NCBI RefSeq assembly: GCF_008831085.1
Contig: NZ_WBJY01000001.1
Coordinates: 1,984,001 to 2,048,000 of the forward strand
Reading direction: 5' to 3'
DNA from: Pseudoclavibacter endophyticus
GTDB lineage: Bacteria; Actinomycetota; Actinomycetes; Actinomycetales; Microbacteriaceae
DNA: 64,000 bases
Below the pieces are notes generated by a model. The model was not told the DNA's origin. It made no database searches and worked only from the letters and a program-made list of their open reading frames with translations. The position numbers were made by a program, and so were the translations under genes. Positions 1-8,394 of this stretch are shown piece by piece (the stretch's first letter is position 1; each line of letters begins with the position of its first letter).

Positions 1-1935
1 CACGACCGCCGTGAAGTACGCGCGGGTCCACCCTCGAGGCCACGGCACCTGCCGCATCGACGCGCGCTCGCCATCGGCGACGATGGGATGGGACTGCCGG
101 CGGTCGTCGGGGAGACCGGCCCCGGGAAGCGCCGCGACATTGACGGCGTTGCGCTCGATACCCGGTTGCGGTGGCCGCTCAGTCCGGTAGATGACGACCT
201 GCCCGCCGGGCGGCACGGTCCACGAAAGGTCGAACAGCGGCTCATCCGCACTGTCATGCAGGTCGAACGACAGGTCGCGGACCGGCTCGTGGATCGCCGA
301 GACGAGGAGGTCGTGATTCGTGGGGGCCGACAGGCGGGCCACGCCGTCGAACTCTGCCTCGGCGAACACCTGGTAGAGGTACCGCTGGCCGCGCTCGGCC
401 GTCGTGTCGACGAAACCGCCCAAGTTGTCGTCGTCGTGCAGGATGCGGTAGGTGGGGTCGCCGGATGCGCCTGCGGCCCGCTGGATGGGGATGCGGAACA
501 CCTGGACGCGGGTGGTGCCGGGAAGCACACGCCACTGGCCGATGACCCGCCCCTCGTCTTCGCGAAGATCGAAGTCGAGCACGGGCGACACGAGCTCGCC
601 TGACGCGTATTTCACCGGCTGCGAGAGCTTCGCATCCTCGATCGACGTGCCGACGTTGCGCCACACCTGGTAGTGGCGGGCGGCGTGCGCGAAGTCAAGG
701 TCGTCGACCGCCTCGGTTCCGCGCGTCGCGACGACGAGTCGCGCGGCGTCGGGCGAGTACGGCGGGTATTCGTCCGAGGAGATGAGACGGTCGATGACGA
801 TGGGTGGCCCGTCGCGGTCCGCCTCACCCGCCTTCCCCGCGTCGACCGGCCGAGCCTCGCGGTCGTCGCCGGCGCCGTCGTGCCCTGCTCGGCGCGGTCG
901 CTCGGGCGGCCAGGTGAGCATGATTCCGCCGTCCGGGCGACGGCGGAGGGTGATCGGGAGTGGCTCATCGCCGGAGCCGCCGAATTCATAGGGCGCGAAC
1001 CCCTCGGGGCCGATCGTGAGATCGGGCTGGGATGGGCTCGGCGGCGGGGCCGGCGCAGCGGCGGCCGTGGCGGAGGCTCCCGAGCCAGACCGCGCCGGGT
1101 CCATCGCGACCTCGTCGGCCGGCCGATCCGGCTGCGCGTCGATGCCGGCAACGGCACCGGCCACGAACTGCCCCGACCCACCAGGCGCGGCGCCCTGGCC
1201 CGCCGCGCGTGCCCCGGTCGCCGGCGAGGTGGGTGCCGGGCCGTTGTCAGGCCGCCCGCCGCCATTCGCACCGCCGGCGGGCCCGTCAACCCCGCTGCCG
1301 GCGCCGTTGGCACCGCCATTGGCCGCGCCGCGCCCCGCTGCGCCCGGGACCGTCGCACTGTTCGCGCCTCCGACCTGTGCTTCGGCGGCCGCGTTCCGCG
1401 GCGCGCCACCCGCGAGCGCGGCCTCGAGCTGGTCGGCGAACCGGCCGACGACGGGCGGGAAGATCGACCGGATCTCGCCCGCCGTCGTGACATGCGAGTT
1501 GGCGACGAGGCGAAGGTGCATCTCGCGGAGCCCCTCCGCCCCCGCGACGCCGCTCTCCACGGCGCGCCCGTGCCATGCGCGCAATCGGTCGAATCGCAGC
1601 TGTTCGCGGGACTGGGGCGGCGAGGCCTCGCCTGCTGGCGTGCCGGCGGGGGCGCCAGCACCGCCGCTCGGTGCACCGGCCGGCCGCACCAGGTGCTGGG
1701 GCAGCCGCGAGAGCGGGTTGACGACGCCCGCATCCGCCTGCTGCACGAGCCACGCGATGGTCCCTTGCCACATGCCGACCTCGCGCACTCGCTGGAGCAT
1801 CGGGGTCACGCCCCCCGACTGCGCGATCGCGACGAGGTGCGGCTTCGTCGGGACGGGAAACCCGCCACCGGCGGCGGCGTTCGCCCACTGCTCGAGCACG
1901 GCGTAGCGCGCTTGCTCGTTGGATGAGGTGGTCAT
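1..1935 (-). CDS. Fibronectin-type-III-like protein of the tubulin-like/vWA operon (partial, C-terminus outside window)
   Basis: At least 645 residues; the frame is open to base 1, so the C-terminus is missing. The ATG at 1935 follows an AAAGG about 14 nt upstream and lies 40 bp after the preceding gene, which fits one operon. Three parts are visible: a predicted helical N-terminal domain (about residues 1-75), a long Gly/Ala/Pro-rich linker (about 75-300), and a C-terminal half of beta-strand-like repeats. In that half, alternating hydrophobic strands with motifs such as RYLYQVFAEA and FDLSWTVPPGGQVVIYR resemble fibronectin type III folds. There is no signal peptide, so it is probably cytoplasmic. 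The role is unknown; inferred to be an adaptor for the tubulin-like protein. The fold assignment is by eye. Confidence 0.75.
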   Translation of the reverse strand, partial: MTTSSNEQARYAVLEQWANAAAGGGFPVPTKPHLVAIAQSGGVTPMLQRVREVGMWQGTIAWLVQQADAGVVNPLSRLPQHLVRPAGAPSGGAGAPAGTPAGEASPPQSREQLRFDRLRAWHGRAVESGVAGAEGLREMHLRLVANSHVTTAGEIRSIFPPVVGRFADQLEAALAGGAPRNAAAEAQVGGANSATVPGAAGRGAANGGANGAGSGVDGPAGGANGGGRPDNGPAPTSPATGARAAGQGAAPGGSGQFVAGAVAGIDAQPDRPADEVAMDPARSGSGASATAAAAPAPPPSPSQPDLTIGPEGFAPYEFGGSGDEPLPITLRRRPDGGIMLTWPPERPRRAGHDGAGDDREARPVDAGKAGEADRDGPPIVIDRLISSDEYPPYSPDAARLVVATRGTEAVDDLDFAHAARHYQVWRNVGTSIEDAKLSQPVKYASGELVSPVLDFDLREDEGRVIGQWRVLPGTTRVQVFRIPIQRAAGASGDPTYRILHDDDNLGGFVDTTAERGQRYLYQVFAEAEFDGVARLSAPTNHDLLVSAIHEPVRDLSFDLHDSADEPLFDLSWTVPPGGQVVIYRTERPPQPGIERNAVNVAALPGAGLPDDRRQSHPIVADGERASMRQVPWPRGWTRAYFTAVV

Positions 1936-1975
1936 TCGGGTCTCGAAGCCTTTCGGTTCACACCGGCACGTCGCA

Positions 1976-4693
1976 TCAGAACGGTGAGCCGCCGAAGAGG
2001 CCCGGCAGTTCCGTGTCGTCCTGGCGGTGTCCGGACGCACCGCGCCCCGCCGCGGCGGACGAGGGGGGCCTGCCTGGGTCGTCGAGGACGGGACCGGCCG
2101 ATGTCGCGCGCGTGAGCGGCGCCGCGATGACGAGCTCGTAGTCGTCGAACGATTGGCTGAGCTGCGTGAGGCATGCGACGCGATCGAGCCCCTGCTGCGC
2201 TCGCTGCGGGACGGAGCGTTCGATGCCGCTGCGACCGCGGGTCTGCGCGGTCTCGCTGAGCACGCGGTCGTCGAGCCGGTCGAGGCCGGGGTCGGTCTCG
2301 CTGTCGAGCCCCGCCATGAACGTTGCGTAGTCCACGGGCGGTCCGGACGGTTCGTTGGCATCGCGGACATGCCGGACGAGCTCGGTGACGGTGTTCGCGT
2401 GCTGCGTCTGCAGCTCGGCCATGGTGGCCTGCCATTTGCGCTCACCGATCGTCGGGTCCATGCCGTGCTCGATGAGCGAGCGCCCCCAGAGGTGCAGCAG
2501 GCTACCGTCGCCGTCACCGCGCTCTCGGAAGATGAGCTGCGGCTGGCCTTCGAGTTCGACCCCGCGTGGGCCGATGCGGGAACCCGCCCCTTCAAGCGCG
2601 GCGTTCCAGCACTCCGTGAGCCAGCCGGTTGCGAAGAGATCGCGCCGGAGCCGCATCACGGTGTTGCCCAAGTGCGTCTCGTCGACGGCGACGGTGCCGA
2701 CGCGGGTCGACATCGGCATCCCGGTCAACTTCTGGTCGTCGTCGCCTCGCTGGAGGGGCCGCTCGCCGAAGGGATTGGCGAGCACGCCACCGATCACTCG
2801 TGACCAACCGAGGAACTGGCCGTACGCCTCGCCGAGACGCCGAGCATCTCGAAGCGCATGGCGAAGGTTGCGCCGCGCGACCTCCTCGGCCGACACGACT
2901 TCTCGTCGCCGGTTGATGATCGCGAAGAGCGCCCGTTGTCCCTGCATGAACACGATGAGCGCGGCCCCGAACCAGACGGCGAGGATGCCGAGGACGACGA
3001 GGATCACGACCCACCATTGCAGAAGCTCGATGATGCCGAACACGACGGTGACGGTGATGCCGACGAGCGACATGATCGCGAGGACCTGCATGATGGTCGC
3101 GAGCTGGCGTTGTTGCTGCTGCAGGCCGGACAGCACGTCGCCGCTCGTGGCCGCGCGATGGATCTGCTCGAACAGGCCCCGGATCTCCTGCTGCACGTCG
3201 ACCATCGCGCCGGCGATCCGCCCGCCGACCCGCGCCGCGAAACTGTGGCCGTAGCGGCCCTTCCACCGCTGCAGATGATCAAGGGCGCCCGACGCATCGA
3301 TGCTCAGCGCGGGCTGCTCGGCGACCACGCGGATGCGATTCTCCAGGTCGTGGGTGCCGAGCGCGTCGAACGGCTCGACGGCGCGGGCGTTCACGCTGGC
3401 CGCGACGTGCGGTTTGAGATCGGCGAACGCCTCCGACGAGCTCGGCACGATCTGCTCGACGTTCCTGATGACACCCGGCTGCCCGCCAACGGCGATCGGG
3501 GTCAGGCCGGGTACCCGCTCCCCCGCGTCTCCGAGGGTCAATGCGGCCGCCGCGTAGTCCTGCCACAGCCCGGAGAGGTCGGCGTACGCCGCAAGCTCAC
3601 GCTGACCGGTTGCCTCGTCGAACAGGCGGTCGAGCGACGACGCCGCGTTGCGGTAGTCGAGCCAGCTCGCCGGCAGCCCGTTCGCGGTGACGCCCTGCAC
3701 GAACACCGAGTACGCGGCGGGCTCGCGACCGTAGACGAGGCCCTGGATCGCCCCGGCCGCGTTCGAGCTGACCTCGGCCGAGAGGCCGTTGAGCCACGCC
3801 CGCGGGGCATTCTTGATCGCGGCCCAGAGGAAGCCGAAGAACATGCGAAGCGCCTCGCCTGCGCCGATCGGCTGCTGCTGCGCCGGTGCGTGGGTCTCCC
3901 GCGGCCCGCGCAGCACGGTCGCGTGCTTCGCCCAGAGGCGCGTCGCCATGTTCTCGTTCGCCTGCGCGACGTCGTCGACGTAGACGGTCTGCACGCCGAA
4001 TTGCGAGGGCAGGGGCAGCCCGTCGTTCACCGAGAGCACGCCCTCGCGCAGGCGCAGCGTGACCTCGTCGGTCGCGAGGCGACGGAAGTAGGAGCGCGCC
4101 AGTCGGGCGCGCTGCCCGTCGATCACGCGCTCCCCGTCGAGCGGGGCGCGATCGACGCCCGACCAGAGGCCGAGCAGCCCGGCGACACCGGAGGCGGCGT
4201 GCCGGCCGAGGTCGGCCGTGTCGCTCGCGGCGTCGAGCCGCGTGCGTCCGAGACCGGGGCCCGTCGAGTCCTCCGGCGAGATGACGACGTTGTGCCAGCC
4301 GGCGACGACGAGGCCCGGCACGGCCACCCCGGGGTCCGCCCGCGTCACGATCGCGCGTACCCGGGTGACGGGCACCTTCGCGAACGACCGGTCGAGCACA
4401 TCGACGATGTCCTGTTCTTGACCGCGCGTCAATGGCGTGACGCCATCGAGTGCCGGCACGAGGACCCCGAGCCGAATGCCGTCGATCCGTTCGCGCCCCG
4501 CGATCGACTGCAACGGCGCCCTCAGGAGTTCACCGCCGCGCACGAGGATGGAGGCGTCGGCTCCCCCCTCGAGCATGGCCGGTTCGACCCAGTGGAAGTC
4601 GTCGACGAGACCCGCGGCCGACCAGTCGGCGAGCACATCGCGCACGCCGGCGAGGGGCCCCTCCGGCGCGAGGAGGAGCGTCAGCACCCGCAT
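1976..4693 (-). CDS. Large membrane protein (905 aa) coupled to the tubulin-like gene
   Basis: Begins MRVLTLLLAPEGP at 4693, where its ATG overlaps the TGA of the tubulin-like gene by one base (TGATG), so translation is probably coupled. Upstream in-frame sequence belongs to the other gene's frame and was discarded. A large N-terminal region of about 520 residues is followed by two adjacent hydrophobic stretches (about 525-549 and 552-580, rich in Ile, Val, Leu and Trp), then about 320 mostly hydrophilic residues. The protein ends LFGGSPF, echoing PFGG repeats in two operon partners. I recognise no catalytic motif or P-loop. It could be the membrane anchor or receptor for the tubulin-like protein; that is inference from operon position. 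Confidence 0.8.
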   Translation of the reverse strand: MRVLTLLLAPEGPLAGVRDVLADWSAAGLVDDFHWVEPAMLEGGADASILVRGGELLRAPLQSIAGRERIDGIRLGVLVPALDGVTPLTRGQEQDIVDVLDRSFAKVPVTRVRAIVTRADPGVAVPGLVVAGWHNVVISPEDSTGPGLGRTRLDAASDTADLGRHAASGVAGLLGLWSGVDRAPLDGERVIDGQRARLARSYFRRLATDEVTLRLREGVLSVNDGLPLPSQFGVQTVYVDDVAQANENMATRLWAKHATVLRGPRETHAPAQQQPIGAGEALRMFFGFLWAAIKNAPRAWLNGLSAEVSSNAAGAIQGLVYGREPAAYSVFVQGVTANGLPASWLDYRNAASSLDRLFDEATGQRELAAYADLSGLWQDYAAAALTLGDAGERVPGLTPIAVGGQPGVIRNVEQIVPSSSEAFADLKPHVAASVNARAVEPFDALGTHDLENRIRVVAEQPALSIDASGALDHLQRWKGRYGHSFAARVGGRIAGAMVDVQQEIRGLFEQIHRAATSGDVLSGLQQQQRQLATIMQVLAIMSLVGITVTVVFGIIELLQWWVVILVVLGILAVWFGAALIVFMQGQRALFAIINRRREVVSAEEVARRNLRHALRDARRLGEAYGQFLGWSRVIGGVLANPFGERPLQRGDDDQKLTGMPMSTRVGTVAVDETHLGNTVMRLRRDLFATGWLTECWNAALEGAGSRIGPRGVELEGQPQLIFRERGDGDGSLLHLWGRSLIEHGMDPTIGERKWQATMAELQTQHANTVTELVRHVRDANEPSGPPVDYATFMAGLDSETDPGLDRLDDRVLSETAQTRGRSGIERSVPQRAQQGLDRVACLTQLSQSFDDYELVIAAPLTRATSAGPVLDDPGRPPSSAAAGRGASGHRQDDTELPGLFGGSPF

Positions 4694-7600
4694 CAGAATG
4701 CCCCGAAGCCGGCGTCGGGCACGGCGGGCACGCTGCTGGAGCCGCCCTGCCCGACGGAGTCGGCCAGGTTCGTGGAGTTGACGGGTGCCGCCGCCGTCCC
4801 CTGCTTCGCACGCTGCGTCGCGACGTCGACGAGTTCGACGAGCTGGGAGGTCACCTCGATGATGTCGGGCGCGATGTCGCGGTAGAGGGGAGTGTTCGCG
4901 GCATGGTCGCGATTCTGAATCGCACCGTATGGGCCGGAGGATTCTCCCCGCCGCGCGGGCGCGATGAAGTTCGCGGCCGTGAATTCGCGAATCTGCTCGA
5001 CCCACTGCCGAGCGTTTGCCGATCGCTCCTCGAGCGTTTCGCCCTCAATGCGACTCGGGCTGCCGGAAGCGGTCTCGCCCGACTCGATCCAGCGGGCGAG
5101 CTCGAGCACGGCGTTCTTGGCGTCGACAAGACCGCGCTCCGGATGCTGGAGGTTGGAATCGGCGAGGCGACGCAGCCGGCGGTAGGGGCGGAGCGACGAC
5201 ATGACCGGGACCTCGTGCGCGCGGGCGATCGCGATGAGGTGCGACTCGAGAACGGCTGGCAGCCAGTCGACCGATTGCCCCCGGAACTCGCTCGGAGGTG
5301 TCAGCAGTGGGTGCGGGAACTCCAGCCACCGGCGCGACTCGTCATCCCATACCTCCACCGGCGAATCGTAGGGCGGCTGGGGGAAGCGCAGCTGGCCTGT
5401 GATCTGGGCCACGTACCAGCCCAGGATCATCGTGCGGCGCTCCGCATCACTCTCGGGCAGCGAGGAGTCGAGGGGTCGGCTCCGGCGCTGTGCCCAGAAC
5501 GCGAGTCGCCCCTGCGGTGCCGTTCCCGTCCACTGCTGCGAAACCGGCTTGAGGAGCGCGTCGAACACGAGCGGCGAGTAGTTGCGGTAGGACCCGAACA
5601 CGTCGATGCGAGTGAGCCTGTCGGCGTTGGCGAGTGCCTTGTCAAAGGCGTCGGCCACCTCTTCGGCCACGTTCGGGCGGGTGCGGACGACGCCGCGAAG
5701 CTCGCCCACGAGTTCGTTCAGGTGCTCGAAGGGGACCGCCGAGAACTTGAAGCGGTATTCGGGCGCCCGGTTGTGGATGGCGTTCACGGCATCGGCGTCG
5801 AGGCTGATGAGCGGGAGCGCTCGCGTCAGCGTCTCGTTGAACTTCGAGACGAGGTCGTGCAGGCGGCGCGGCAGCTCGGCGCTCGGGATGTCGACCCCCG
5901 TCGCGTAGTCGCGCAGCGAGAGGGAGCAGAACGCCTCGAACGCTTCACCCGGGCGGCGAACGAACTGGAGCGCGCGGTCGAGGAGCGCTGCGGGCGTGAC
6001 GTGCAGTTCGTATTTGCCATGCGAGGGCGTGAGCGGCTGCCCCGTCATCGGGTCGCGATTGAACATCGCCGGGCGCCAGTTCGCGTGCACCGAGAGGAGC
6101 CCGCCCGGCGCCTGCTGCCCCTCCGCGACCGGCCAGTACCCCGAGATGACGGCGCGAGAGCCGATGACGCGGGCATCGTCGAGCGTCGCCAGCTGTTCGC
6201 CGACGGAGACGGCGCGACGCAGATCATTCTCGTACTGGCGATCGAAACCCGCAGACGGCGTGAGCAGGATCTCGTTCTCCGCGACGTCGAACCGCTCGGG
6301 GACGATCTGGTCGACCTCGCTCGGCCACACCCCGTACTGGTCGGTCTGCACGTTCGCGAGACCGCTGGCCACGCGGGGCGCGGAGGCCGCGTTGTCGAGC
6401 ACGCCGATCGCGTTGGACAGTGCCGACTTCAGTGGTGCGATGACCTCGCTCACGAGCGACAGCAGCACGCCGCGCGCGAGATCCGCCGCGCGCGCGTAGA
6501 CCGTGTCGGTCAATTGCACGCGCTCGAGGTCGCACAACCGCTCCACGAGTCCCTGCGGATTCGCGATGCCCCCCTTCATCGCGGAGAGCTCGGCCATGAA
6601 CTGCGGCGGGATCTGCGACAGGTCGCCGGCCTGGTAGCCGGCGAGGTCGCCGAGCCGCGGCGTGAGGTCGTCGCGGATGAGCCGCTCGATGCGATCGAGG
6701 ACCTCACGCGCGTATGAGAGGCCAAAGAGCTCGGTGGCCTCCTGGACCTGGTGCAAGAGCGCCTGGTGCACGCGCTGCGACCAGGTGAACGCCCAGCGGT
6801 ACGCGCCCTCGGACGCCGCCGACTGCAGGGTCGGGGCGCGGTCGATCATGAATCGCTGAAGGGTCGGCAGCCACTGGTTCGCCTGGCCAGCCGGCTGCGG
6901 GACGAACGGCGCGAAGTTCGCGTCGATGATCTGCCGAGCGGTCTGGTCGGCCTCCTGACGGCTGAGCGCCTGCGTCGTGAACCAGCTTGCAGCCTGCTCG
7001 GGTGCGAGCGCGCCGTAGCCCGCGGCGACGGGGAAGCCGACCGAGCTGGCGACGCGGCTCCACTGCGAATCGGCGAGCGCGCGCAGCTGATCAACGCTCG
7101 ACGTGGTCACGCCCGGCTGCAGGTGGCCCGTGCGAAGGCGGTCGACCGCGAAACGGGCGAGTCGCTGGGCGGCGTAGTGGCGATACCGGTCGCGGCCGAG
7201 CGAAAGGCTCGCGAAACCGAAGGACCCCCACGGGATCGGGTTGGATGCACCCCAACCGAGGAAGTCGGGGTTGGCCGGCGCGGGATCGGAGTTGTTGCCG
7301 AGGTCGAACGAGACGAAGTCGCCCGAGGCGGAGCCGGATAGCGTCAAGGCCGCGAGTCCGCGGCCGAGGCCACGGTAGACGGCCGACTGCGAGCCGTCCC
7401 CGAACAGCGTCTTCTCGACACCGACGAAACGGCCGACGGGAAATACCCGCGCGAATGGCGGACGCCCGGTCGGCTGCACCTCGAGGCCGAGCGCGCGCAG
7501 CAGCGTGATGTCGTGGTCTTCGGCCGCGCCGGTCTGTGTGGCGACGATCTCTCCGAGCATGGCGAGCGCATTGGCGCGCACGCCGCCGCGAGCGGCTTCC

Positions 7601-8268
7601 GGCAGCTGGTCGAAGGCGTCGGGCGCGACCATGAACACGCCAGTCAGACCCGGGTCGACGCCGGGGACCAGTGAAAGGATGCGGCAGATGTCGAGCGCCA
7701 TCGAGGCGCCGGCGCCGCCGGCCATCGACGACACGACGAGGACGAGGGGCGGGTTCTCGGGACTGAAGCGGCCGCTGCCGGGCAGCGCGCCCGCCAACTG
7801 GGCCATCGACGAGTTCGTCTCGACCGTGTTGAGGCGGCGCACCGCCGCGTTAAGCCCGTCGAAGACGTCGCGGGCCCGGGCAAGCGTGATCACGCGGCCG
7901 ACGGCACGCATCTGTCCCGCGCCGACGGTCACGGGCACCGTGATCTGCGCCGGGTCGCGCGGGGCCCAGGTGCCGAACTCGCCGAAAGCGCCGGCCTGGC
8001 CGATCCACTGCGAGATCGAGTTGTCGAGCACCTGATACTTGCCCGTGGTCGGTGCGGTCGAGATGTAGGAGCCGCCCTGCTCGCGGACGTTGCCGACACC
8101 GTCGATGTTGGTGTCGGGCGCGGTCGGTACATCAATGTGGACGAACTGCCAGCCAGAGGGGATCTCGTCGATCCCGTACGGCTTCAGCTCGCCCTTCAAC
8201 TGATCCATCATGTAGGCGAGCGCCGAACCACCGGAACCGCCGCATCCGACGACGAGGGCTTTGTACAT
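4693..8268 (-). CDS. Tubulin/FtsZ-like protein (tubulin_2-type family)
   Basis: 1191 residues, start ATG at 8268 with an excellent AAGGAGA 9 nt upstream. The N-terminus MYKALVVGCGGSGGSALAYM resembles the first glycine-rich nucleotide-binding loop of tubulin/FtsZ proteins. Residues 181-190, SMAGGAGASM, match the position and character of the tubulin signature (GGGTGSG in FtsZ) with a relaxed sequence. It is about three times longer than FtsZ; roughly 800 C-terminal residues have no recognisable motif and look helical, ending AVPDAGFGAF. Known proteins of this type are annotated as tubulin-like domain proteins, and FtsZ-like families beside vWA genes have been proposed as membrane-remodelling systems. 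Polymerisation or GTP use cannot be shown from sequence alone. Confidence 0.85.
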   Translation of the reverse strand: MYKALVVGCGGSGGSALAYMMDQLKGELKPYGIDEIPSGWQFVHIDVPTAPDTNIDGVGNVREQGGSYISTAPTTGKYQVLDNSISQWIGQAGAFGEFGTWAPRDPAQITVPVTVGAGQMRAVGRVITLARARDVFDGLNAAVRRLNTVETNSSMAQLAGALPGSGRFSPENPPLVLVVSSMAGGAGASMALDICRILSLVPGVDPGLTGVFMVAPDAFDQLPEAARGGVRANALAMLGEIVATQTGAAEDHDITLLRALGLEVQPTGRPPFARVFPVGRFVGVEKTLFGDGSQSAVYRGLGRGLAALTLSGSASGDFVSFDLGNNSDPAPANPDFLGWGASNPIPWGSFGFASLSLGRDRYRHYAAQRLARFAVDRLRTGHLQPGVTTSSVDQLRALADSQWSRVASSVGFPVAAGYGALAPEQAASWFTTQALSRQEADQTARQIIDANFAPFVPQPAGQANQWLPTLQRFMIDRAPTLQSAASEGAYRWAFTWSQRVHQALLHQVQEATELFGLSYAREVLDRIERLIRDDLTPRLGDLAGYQAGDLSQIPPQFMAELSAMKGGIANPQGLVERLCDLERVQLTDTVYARAADLARGVLLSLVSEVIAPLKSALSNAIGVLDNAASAPRVASGLANVQTDQYGVWPSEVDQIVPERFDVAENEILLTPSAGFDRQYENDLRRAVSVGEQLATLDDARVIGSRAVISGYWPVAEGQQAPGGLLSVHANWRPAMFNRDPMTGQPLTPSHGKYELHVTPAALLDRALQFVRRPGEAFEAFCSLSLRDYATGVDIPSAELPRRLHDLVSKFNETLTRALPLISLDADAVNAIHNRAPEYRFKFSAVPFEHLNELVGELRGVVRTRPNVAEEVADAFDKALANADRLTRIDVFGSYRNYSPLVFDALLKPVSQQWTGTAPQGRLAFWAQRRSRPLDSSLPESDAERRTMILGWYVAQITGQLRFPQPPYDSPVEVWDDESRRWLEFPHPLLTPPSEFRGQSVDWLPAVLESHLIAIARAHEVPVMSSLRPYRRLRRLADSNLQHPERGLVDAKNAVLELARWIESGETASGSPSRIEGETLEERSANARQWVEQIREFTAANFIAPARRGESSGPYGAIQNRDHAANTPLYRDIAPDIIEVTSQLVELVDVATQRAKQGTAAAPVNSTNLADSVGQGGSSSVPAVPDAGFGAF

Positions 8269-8394
8269 ACCGTTGTCTCCTTGTTTTCCCTAGTCGTTTA
8301 CCCGAGTCGGTGGTCTGCCGAGTCGCCGCGCCGTCCGGACGCGACCACGATATTGCGTGCCTTCGACATCACTCCGCCGCGGCGCATCCACGCC

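Noticed and set aside
2858..4885. 675-codon plus-strand open frame opposite the 905-residue protein
   Set aside because: Antisense composition, no domain, no start signal, and the minus strand encodes a coherent membrane protein in the operon.
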